A stretch of 64,000 nucleotides of DNA from Ariolimax columbianus (taxonomy: Eukaryota; Mollusca; Gastropoda; Stylommatophora; Arionidae), in the NCBI GenBank assembly GCA_036924085.1, contig JAVGWX010000018.1, positions 25,642,063-25,706,062 of the forward strand, read 5' to 3'. The position numbers and the translations under genes are program-made. Shown here in pieces: positions 56,590 through 64,000 of the stretch; the stretch's first letter is position 1; each line of letters opens with the position of its first letter. Below the pieces are notes generated by a model. It did no database searches and was not told the origin of the DNA. It saw only the letters and a program-made list of their open reading frames with translations.

Positions 56590-57190
56590 TTGTAGGAAAG
56601 ATGTCCTGACTTTTTAGGTTATGGAAAAGACAAAAGATTTTATGTCCTGACCTCTTAGGTCACATGAAAGATGATTGATTAATGTCCTGACCTCTTAGGT
56701 CACATGAAAGACGAGAGGTTGATGTCCTGACCTTTTAGGTTACAGGACAGATGAGAGGTTGATGTCCTAACCTTTTAGGTTATGGGAAAGATGAGAGATT
56801 GATGTCCTGACCTTTTAGGTTACAGGACAGATGAGAGATTGATGTCCCGACCTTTTAGGTCACATGAAAGATGAGAGGTTGATGTCCTGACCTTTTAGGT
56901 TATGGGAAAGACGAGAGATTGATGTCCCGATCGTTTAGGTTATGGGAAAGACGAGAGATTGATGTCCCGACCTTTTAGGTTATGGGAAAGACGAGAGATT
57001 GATGTCCCGACCTTTTAGGTTATGGGAAAGATGAGTGATTGATGTCACGACCTTTTAGGTTATGGGAAAGACGAGAGATTGATGTCCCAACCTTTTAGGT
57101 TATGGGAAAGATGAGAGATTGATGTCTCGACCTTTTAGGCTATGGGAAAGACGAGAGATTAATGTCCTGACTTATTAGGTTGCGTTAAAG
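56590..57190 (+). repeat. Tandem repeat, period 40 bp, about 15 copies
   Basis: The unit is 'gatgtcccgaccttttaggt' plus 'tatgggaaagacgagagatt', with two subtypes ('tatggga' and 'cacatga') interspersed. Confidence 0.94.
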
Positions 57191-57324
57191 ACAAATGATT
57201 GATTTCCCATGTAGATTATGAGATAGACGAGAGATTAGATGGTACAAGGAAGACAAATACTTTACAAACAATTATTCATTTGTTCTAGCACCTTAGCTGA
57301 CATTTTTCTGTGTCGAATATGAGA

Positions 57325-57440
57325 CTAGGGTCAGTACTATAGTTGATGTTGTAGTGTTTACCGTAAGGTCCATACCATAATTGATGTTGTAGTGTTCAGT
57401 GTAAGGTCAGTACCATAATTGATGTTGTAGTGTTTATTTG
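57325..57440 (+). repeat. Short tandem repeat, about 46 bp, 2-3 copies
   Basis: 'aaggtcagtaccataattga' plus 'tgttgtagtgtttac' repeated. Confidence 0.7.
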
Positions 57441-57689
57441 TTGAAATGTTATATTTCAGTGCCTAATTATTTAACTGCTTCTAATTTTGCTTTTTTTATG
57501 CAAAAAAATTGAGAATGTATGTACATATGTATGTTAATAATTTTTTATCATTGTTGCATTGGATACCGCTTCAGTCATTTCAAGGTTTCCATTGAAGATG
57601 ATAGGGTTTCGGGGACTGTATCTTTGCTGAATATATCTAGTCCTTATTTGGTGGTGGTGGTGGGTGTTTGGAACTGAGACATGTGCTCA

Positions 57690-58420
57690 AGAGATGAAAC
57701 CGTGGAATGTAAAACCATGGGATATGAAACCGTGGAATGTGTAACCATAGAATATGAAACTATGTAATTTGAAACTATGGAATGTTAAAACCATGGAACT
57801 AGGAATTGTGGAACCATGAAATGTGGAACTATTGAATGTGAAATCGTGGAATGGGAAACCATGGGATGGGGAATGTGGAACCATGGGATGTGAAACCATA
57901 GAATGTTTAACCATTCAATGTGAAACCATGAAATGTGGAACCATGAGATGTGGAACCGTAGAATGTGAAACTATGGGATGGGGAATGTGGAACCATGGGA
58001 TGTGAAACCATAGAATGTTTAACCATTCAATGTGAAACCATGAGATGGGGAACCATGGAATGGGGAATATTTTTATTTTTTTTTATTTTTATTTTTATTT
58101 TTTTTTTGCGTTCGCCTTATTTATCTATTCCCCAAGGCGTGTGTGCGTTACACTGTGGTTTTTATTTTGCGCCTGTCGGCCCAGTGCATCCGACTTCAGC
58201 ATGCATTTTATGTAAGGGTCTGCTTCCTCCTGCATTTTCTAAGGGTTTGCTTCCCTGGGGTAACGGCCGGTGCTGTGATGGGGATCGAACCCAGCACCTT
58301 CTGGTTGTGAGCCGTGCCACTTAACCACTAGGCCACGCCGTCCCGAATGGGGAATATGAAACCATAGAATGTGAAACCATAAAATGTGGAACCATGGTAT
58401 GTGAAACCGGGGAATGCCTT
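57690..58420 (+). repeat. Imperfect short repeat 'ggaatgtgaaaccatg', split by SINE1
   Basis: Irregular 12-18 bp units mixing 'ggaatgtgaaaccat' and 'gggatgtggaaccat' from 57690 to 58070, and again from 58345 to 58420. Confidence 0.85.
58071..58344 (-). mobile_element. SINE1 with 13-bp target-site duplication
   Basis: 'gaatggggaatat' occurs at 58058-58070 and 58345-58357. Minus-strand head 'gggacggcgtggcctagtgg' and B box 'gggttcgatccccatcac' are intact, and it ends in an A-rich tail. This is the best-bounded SINE1, 274 bp. Confidence 0.92.
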
Positions 58421-58534
58421 GGCCAGCTCTCGCATATGTCTAGTCCTGATTAAAGCAGAGCCTTCAAACTGAGTACTGTTCTAAGGAGATGAAAACACAG
58501 AACTTTATATACTGCCCTTGAATATGTCTAGTCC

Positions 58535-58850
58535 TGTTTTTTAACTCCACAGTCGGTTTACACCCACTGCGTCCCACCAGAGTACCACTATTTACAGTTT
58601 GATTTGCCTGAAGTTGCTCGCTAACTCACAGAATCTCATTATTTAGTTAGATTTTATTTATAAACAGACTGTGCTATTTTGTGTGTTTAAATTTAAAAAT
58701 CGTAATTTTTGCTCAATTAGTTTAGTTATAATTACTCTTCTTTTTCTTTTTTTTGTTTCTTTTTTTTTTTAAACTCTGAAACACATTGAATTTCTGTTCT
58801 TGCTTTGGATATTCAAACTAAATTCTTGTAAATTAGATTGGGGGCTGTAA
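58535..58850. mobile_element. Possible degraded TTAA MITE
   Basis: The left text 'tttttaactccacagtc' and right text 'ttgggggctgtaaaggttg' resemble decayed ends of the 263-bp MITE at 48.57 kb. The AT-rich middle has 'tgtgtttaaatttaaaaatc' type sequence like that element. Weak evidence. Confidence 0.35.
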
Positions 58851-58960
58851 AGGTTGAAAGTGAAAGCTGTAAGCTATTGGGGGCTGTAAAGGTTGAAAGT
58901 GAAAGCTGTAAGCTATTGGGGGCTGTATAGGGTTGAAAGTGAAAGCTGCAAGCTAAGATT
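58838..58960 (+). repeat. Tandem repeat, 39 bp, 3 copies
   Basis: The unit is 'ttgggggctgtaaaggttga' plus 'aagtgaaagctgtaagcta'. It starts at what may be the MITE end. Confidence 0.88.
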
Positions 58961-59028
58961 TGTGATCAGGGGATCATTTTCTGTAATCAGGTTCACTGGG
59001 GTAAATGCTAGGTCTACAAACCACTCAC

Positions 59029-59218
59029 CACACCTTTGTCTAGGTATAGGGGTCAGCTCTACAACATGTGCCTCAGCTTTGTCTCCCCTGGCCAGGTCTG
59101 ACACTGCTGGGCAGTATGGCTGGGAAGATTGGAATGATATGTTCAAGGGTCCGAAGTTCAGATCAACTTGAACATTTGCTGGCATGAGATATCTTGACCC
59201 GATGTCCAGGTGTTGAAA
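59029..59218 (-). other. Candidate exon of unknown gene
   Basis: Minus strand, 190 bp between an acceptor-like 'gatgagttag' and a strong donor gtgagt. One frame is open throughout, with PANVQVDLNFGPLNISF and VVELTPIPRQRC. The frame also stays open past the donor for about 30 residues. Composition looks protein-like rather than repeat-like. I do not recognise the family, and no partner exon was found. Confidence 0.3.
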
Positions 59219-59239
59219 CTAACTCATCAAAGAAGAATT

Positions 59240-59425
59240 AATGGTCTGTTAAATATATTAAGGCCTGATGTAAGCATTAGTACTATGCTATGGAAAAGAA
59301 TCCTGACCATGTATGCCTGGTCTGTGGCGTTGTGCGGTTCTGAAACATGGACAATAAATACTTAAAGACTTTTGAGATGTGGTGTTACCAAAAGATCAAA
59401 AAGTGAGCTGGATAGAGAGACCTGC
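59240..59425 (+). mobile_element. LINE C-terminal fragment
   Basis: It reads 'MYAWSVALCGSETWTI' followed by a broken 'RRLEAFEMWCYRR' like segment. Confidence 0.65.
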
Positions 59426-59800
59426 CGTGTATAGGAAAGAGAAGAATTCGAGGGGATCATAGGTTCATAAGATAATCAAGAAAAAGGGTAAATTAGACTA
59501 TAACAAGTTTTTCAAAATAACAGCTTCCTACGACAACAAGAAAGCACAGTCGCAAATTTATTAAAGAAAGGCCCAGATTAGATACCAGGAAATATTTTTG
59601 TAGTCAGAGAGTGGTTAGTACTTGGAATGCATTTCCACAGGAAATAGTGGAGGCAGGGTCAATTAATGCATTCAATAATAGATTAAATGTGCATAGTTAT
59701 TTTTTTAAGTGAAGTAAAAGAAACTGGTTGTATATAGACTGCAGAGTCTTCTAAACCAGTATAAAGACGTTAAATTAAGTTAAGAGGACAGACAGAAATG
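59425..59800 (+). mobile_element. CR1-like LINE 3' end
   Basis: Across frame breaks the text encodes 'YNKFFKITASYD', 'ERPRLDTRKYF' and 'VVSTWNAFPQEIVEAGSINA', the classic CR1/Jockey-type C-terminus ending in 'WN.LP..VV.A.S...FK'. The 3' end 'agactgcagagtcttc' and the TTAAG tail recur inverted at 63.8 kb. Confidence 0.75.
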
Positions 59801-60194
59801 GAAAGACAGAATCCTGAGTTTCCATACCAGTCCCAGAACTGAATGACTTGCTGAGGTCAGTTGATGCCTCAAATTGATACTTCTGCTTATAAATGACATG
59901 ATAATACTGATCTATTTTCTTCTTTTTATGAATTTCCGTCCAAACCTGAAATATGTTATATGTTATCATTTTTTGTAATTTCTTCAGAGTAAGATTATTG
60001 TGGTCTTTCTCAAGTTAGTTATGCAATTTATTTCTTATTTTAGACTGCATGTTAATATAATATTTATAGTAGTCAGTACAGACATAGGGATGTGAATGGG
60101 AAATATATTTACTCGCTGAAAATGTATTTATATTTTGTTCCTCATATATCATATTGTCTTATATCACTTAGTGGGACTGTTTTTCTTGGTGTGT

Positions 60195-60545
60195 TGGGTA
60201 TTTTTGTTGTTGTTTAATGCCCACAATGAGTAAGTTTACTCTTTTGTGCGCCCTGAAATGGACTTTAAGTGGCAGGTTGCAGTACCTTTCCTTACATCCC
60301 GAGCATGCGGATGAAGGTGGACCGCAGTCCTCTAGGCAGTTGTGCTATGCTTGACTTCATCTGTGTGGCGCTCACTACTACAGGGATCACATTGATCAAC
60401 ATCAGCCAGGCTGCCTTGAAAACAGCCTGTTTCTAGGGAACGCTACATGGAAGAGAAATTGTGGTCTTGGTCAGTGTATTGACCCCAGCGCGACGTCCTG
60501 GTCATCGTTTGTGCCTGACTGGAGTGTCTCAGTTCCCCCAGGTAT
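60195..60545 (+). repeat. Family B repeat, near full length
   Basis: It runs from 'gttgtttaatgcccacaatg' through 'cctctaggcagttgtgctat' to 'gcctgactggagtgtc'. Confidence 0.75.
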
Positions 60546-60549
60546 TTTT

Positions 60550-61300
60550 GTTAATTGTGTGTAATGTTGTTGTTGCTGCTGTATTAATCAGCTTTGATAA
60601 GCGAATAGATTGTAGACACTAATACATGGGGTCTGCGGCTTTCCTTTCCACACAGGCAGAAATCTTCTGACTATGGCTCTGTCACAACCACGTTGTGCAA
60701 TGCAGAGTGTGTTGAACTAACAATTATTTTGATGGGCCCTGGTTGGTTTAACACCTCGCTCACCAATAAACAGGGTCCCTAAGGAGTTCTACATCTGTTT
60801 ACTTCACTGTTTCACTTTGTAATTGGACATAAGATTTATTAATATTATTAATGAGCTTCCCTGAGTGATAAGATCTTGGGGTTATATTTTTGTGCAATAC
60901 TGAGTGACCCTCCTGCTAAAAAAAAACTTCAATTTGAAAGGATCAATAGGTCATTCTTTCACGATCTCATTGATTCAATAACAGTCATAAAAGCAACTAC
61001 CTCGGATCACTAGTTGGCATTTTTTATGGTCAGTAATACCATGGTATCTGATACGGCGCAACTTGTCATGGCCAAATGCAGTCTCGCCCACTTCTGCTTT
61101 TCAAACAATGGATATGCACTAAATGATTATCAAGAGGAGGGCTCCAGATAGTATGGGTGGGTTTATGTGCGTGTGAATGCACGTGCATAAGAGAGAGACC
61201 GAGAGACTCATTTTTATTTTTGTTTGTTTCCATGAATGGATTTTCTAGTGTAGCTCATTAATTTTCTAGTCTCCACATTTGTTTTATTACAAACATTTAG
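60550..61300. other. No recognisable gene
   Basis: AT-rich with a short palindromic phrase pair near 60730-60780 ('gggccctggttggtttaac'). Nothing firm. Confidence 0.35.
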
Positions 61301-61309
61301 ACTGACCTA

Positions 61310-61740
61310 TATTTTGGTACACCAGTTGTCTTGTAGATCCATGAAATTGTTACAAAGTACTGATAGTGTTCCTAACCAGATCAGCATATCTGTTAGTTTC
61401 CCTTACAAATGTATTTATAACATTTACATAAACAAACTAAACAGATCTACCTCCGAAAAATGCATGCAACAACTTAAGTTCATCACAGTCAATAATGGGT
61501 TAACCTTATAAATACACGTGAAACAGAAAAAAATTGTTTAGAAATTATCTAAAGTCAAAATTGCCATTGTATTGTTATGGGGGAAAATGGTATTGTTATA
61601 GATTTAGTCATTTCTATAGCAAAACCAGCGTTTGTTAACATAACAAATACACTAGTGAGTATACAGAGACAATGCCCCGGGCGAATTTTTTTACCAATGG
61701 CTCAGTAAAAGTTCAATTATTTGCCTCTTTTTTTTACAAA
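61310..61740 (-). mobile_element. TTAA MITE-like element (copy 2, inverted)
   Basis: Reverse complement of 7.14-7.52 kb over most of its length, for example 'gtacaccagttgtcttgtag', 'actgatagtgttcctaacca' and 'cagagacaatgcc'. The TTAA is not preserved at the ends. Confidence 0.65.
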
Positions 61741-61774
61741 CATAATGCTTATGAGCAATACTTGAGTAGTGAGT

Positions 61775-61965
61775 GATTCCTTATCTTGGATTCTTGATTC
61801 AGAGACCATCATGCTTGATTGTGCCTCTCACTCCCTCCACTTCGCTTGGTCTGTGGCCATCTTACGCACAGTGCTCCAGCTAGGGTTCATGACTTCTTGG
61901 GTTCTGTTTAGGGTATTACAATCACTATTGAATACGCGATCAGTAAAGGGTTCAAACACACAGTG
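61775..61965 (-). mobile_element. LINE C-terminal fragment
   Basis: The minus strand reads 'TQEVMNPSWSTVRKMATDQA' and then 'KWRE', the 'DR..WR' end of a non-LTR protein. Confidence 0.5.
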
Positions 61966-62034
61966 ACGACTTATTAACAATTTCTTGGGAAAAAACAGGG
62001 TGATAATGAGAAAAGATACTAAATAGTTTAACTT

Positions 62035-62235
62035 TATTGAAAAGAATAAATGTATTCATAAACAGAACTAGGGAATCAGATACAAAAGTATATGGGAGAA
62101 AGCAGGTTGAACAAGAATTCTTAGAAAGACGGTGCCATTGGATAGGTCTAGGAAAAAACTGGCCAAAAAAAAGCCAAAGGATATATCGAGAAGAGATTTT
62201 AAGACATAACAGCTTGAAGAGGATTATTTGATAGC
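62035..62235 (+). mobile_element. LINE C-terminal fragment
   Basis: The frame has VEQEFLERRCHWIGLGKNWP and an adjacent RRDF-like stretch, resembling the 'RRKWRWIGHTLRK' block of non-LTR proteins. Confidence 0.55.
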
Positions 62236-62280
62236 ACAAGATGTTAAAGGTGAAGAATCGATCAAAACACATATAGGTAA

Positions 62281-62375
62281 GGGCGCAGTGACCGCACCAA
62301 AACAAAAATAAAACTATACCTACATTACGGCCACAAGACTTGTCAGGGACAACAAAACTAACAAATCACACACAA
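62281..62375 (+). repeat. Short dispersed repeat
   Basis: 'cagtgaccgcaccaaaacaa' to 'ccacaagacttgtcagggac' resembles 55.05-55.14 kb ('cagtgaccgcaaaaacaaaa' to 'ccacaaggtcttcgttggtg'). Confidence 0.55.
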
Positions 62376-62627
62376 AAACTAGACATTAAGTAAAATTAGT
62401 TGTTTAAGTTCGCCACCATAACAGGATGGGCCAGGAAAGTGAAACACACAGCATTGCCAGTTAAAAATAGTGTGGACCAAACAAGCAATGGACAATCTGA
62501 TTCCCACAACAACAAAATAGACGAATAATCAACAAATCACACTAAAACAACAAAAGACAAACCACAAAAAAACAAACAAATATCAAGAGAGACACATTTA
62601 CAAAGATACTGGTACACACATTCATGA

Positions 62628-62882
62628 ATTTTTTTTTTTTTTTGGCATTTGCTTTATTTCTCTATTCCCCAAGGCTGTGTGCTTTGTACTATGTTTTTAT
62701 TTTGCGTTTGTCGACCCTATGCAACGACTTCAGCATGCATTTTATGTAAGGGTCTGCTTCCTCCTGTATTTTCTAAGGGTTTGCTTCTCCGGGGTAATGG
62801 CCGGTGCTTTGATGGGGATCGAACCTAGCACATTTGGGTTGTGAGCCATGTCACTTAACCACTAGCCCATGCCGTCCCCGAC
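62628..62882 (-). mobile_element. SINE1 (tRNA-headed)
   Basis: Minus-strand head 'gggacggcatgggctagtgg', B-box region 'ggttcgatccccatcaaag' and A-rich tail. Slightly more diverged than the 58.1-kb copy. Confidence 0.85.
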
Positions 62883-63059
62883 AATAATGAATAAACAATA
62901 ATAAGAAGAGAGAGGTATATAAAGAAAGAGTAACGGACAGGAAAAAATAGCAGAATGAGATGGGAAGTCTATGCAAACAAATGGAATGTATACAAACCAT
63001 GAGGTTTCAGACAACCTATAAGGAAAATAAAATGATTCCTAAGCTCTAATCAGTGTTGA

Positions 63060-63175
63060 TCATTGGAGGTGCTGGAGATGATGCCAGCGACTCTAGGCGC
63101 CATCTATGCCGCTCCGCTAACCACATAACCAAGACCTGATGTTATAGTCACACAGTACCCTTTTTGCTACATATC
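63060..63175 (+). repeat. Family G fragment
   Basis: 'taggcgccatctatgccgct' and 'aaccacataaccaagacctg' match the second half of family G. Confidence 0.5.
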
Positions 63176-63179
63176 TTCT

Positions 63180-63480
63180 ATGGGGCAAAAACCCCTAGAA
63201 TAAATTTAGTCGATTTTTAACTCAAATTTTGCTCGAGTGGCAGCTAGCGGTGGTTAGGCTATAATGCAAACTGTTAATCTGAAATTAATGTAATTGTTAA
63301 TATAAACAAACAATATGCTGTTAATCTTATAGTAATTAATGGTGAAGGAGAAGACTAGAGATCAAAACTTGTGGAGAAAGATAATCTTCTATGCAAGTCA
63401 GCATTGCATGGAAGGACTCAAATAAATTGTATTTGATATGAAACATAACAGCTCCTAAGAACGACCCAGCATAACAAATT
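63180..63480. other. No recognisable gene
   Basis: AT-rich sequence with nothing supported. Confidence 0.35.
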
Positions 63481-63484
63481 TTGT

Positions 63485-63625
63485 TTCAGAATAATCTGGG
63501 AAAGTAAAGATGGCCAGCGTGATGTTTTTAGCACCACCCCTAGTGTGCCATTGGTCAAGAAAAATATGGGCCCAGCACCATATTCCCAATATGCCAAACT
63601 GGCATGTTAACAGAATCTAAACTTT
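63485..63625 (+). mobile_element. SINE3, 5'-truncated
   Basis: 'gggaaagtaaagatggccag' and 'atatgggcccagcaccat' match 4.8-4.95 kb; the tRNA head is missing. Confidence 0.7.
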
Positions 63626-63809
63626 TCTTTTTCTTTTCTGTTATAAGGCCAGTATAAATTTCAGACTTGTATTATCATGTGCAATATTGATAACTTACAA
63701 AAAAAACATTCAACATCTCCTGTATCCATAAAGTAACTATTTTTTATTGTATAGCTGAGTTATTGTATGTATTTGCTTTATTTATTTTACCTTATTAGCT
63801 CACATGTTT

Positions 63810-63900
63810 TGTTATAACTTAACTTAACTTAACGTCTTTATACTGGTTTAAAAGACTCTGCAGAGTCTGTATACAACCAGTTTAAATTGTTGGTTTGTAT
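63810..63900 (-). mobile_element. CR1-like LINE 3' tail
   Basis: Reverse complement of the end of the element at 59.7 kb: 'aacttaacttaacttaacgt' (tail repeats), then 'agactctgcagagtctgtat'. Only the last 80 bp remain. Confidence 0.7.
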
Positions 63901-64000
63901 TTGATTTGTTTTATGTATCCTGTGCTTCATACGCTTCAAGATGAAAATTTGAAAATTAAGTTGCATAACTGCCTTGTCATTTGCCTCCAGCATGTCACGC

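Overview
The window is animal nuclear DNA, AT-rich and very repeat-dense. No bacterial operons, CRISPR arrays, rRNA genes or intact tRNA genes were seen. The one host gene I can support is on the + strand: fifteen exons, from 2235 to a stop at 44879, that join in phase and encode a syntaxin-binding protein 4 (STXBP4/Synip)-like protein. It has an N-terminal PDZ domain, a single EF-hand-like segment, long coiled coils, a WW domain near the C-terminus and a Gln/Pro/Lys-rich tail. The exon or exons coding the start of the protein were not found and probably lie upstream of base 1. The mix of non-LTR retrotransposon tails, tRNA-headed SINEs and minisatellites suggests a lophotrochozoan invertebrate, possibly a gastropod mollusc; that is an inference.

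Layout. 1-2234: intergenic DNA or an upstream intron, with old repeats. 2235-16357: PDZ exons and the linker after them, separated by introns full of LINE pieces, SINEs and a fold-back repeat. 19749-27036: linker and EF-hand-like exons among five to six tandem arrays. One of these, of period 40, fills nearly all of intron 8. 28990-36353: coiled-coil exons, with LINE, SINE and piggyBac fragments between them. 36440-39075: an array of about 84 copies of a 30-bp unit in intron 13. 39380-39437 and 44558-44879: the two halves of the WW domain, separated by a 5.1-kb intron that carries a decayed piggyBac transposase. 44880-45580: probable 3' UTR with a 59-bp tandem array and an AATAAA signal. 45.6-64 kb: no convincing host gene, only LINE fragments, TTAA-flanked MITEs, SINEs and more minisatellites, plus one weak candidate exon on the minus strand near 59.1 kb.

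Mobile DNA. Several non-LTR retrotransposon lineages are present as 5'-truncated or broken pieces. The longest open stretch is an RNase H-containing C-terminus at 12827-13564. Short retroposon families recur on both strands. Here they are called family A and A2 (tails with GAA repeats), family B (a motif about 'cccacaatgagtaag'), family G, and SINE1 to SINE4 (tRNA-like heads). Three elements bounded by TTAA look like piggyBac-type MITEs. Several tandem arrays visibly grew out of these elements.

I saw no new biochemical system. The most interesting points are the completely phased STXBP4-like gene, an intron made of a minisatellite whose unit mimics a 3' splice site, layered higher-order structure in the 30-bp array, and arrays that began inside mobile elements. 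Repeat identities and family names rest on reading the sequence by eye, and boundaries are approximate unless a target-site duplication is given.
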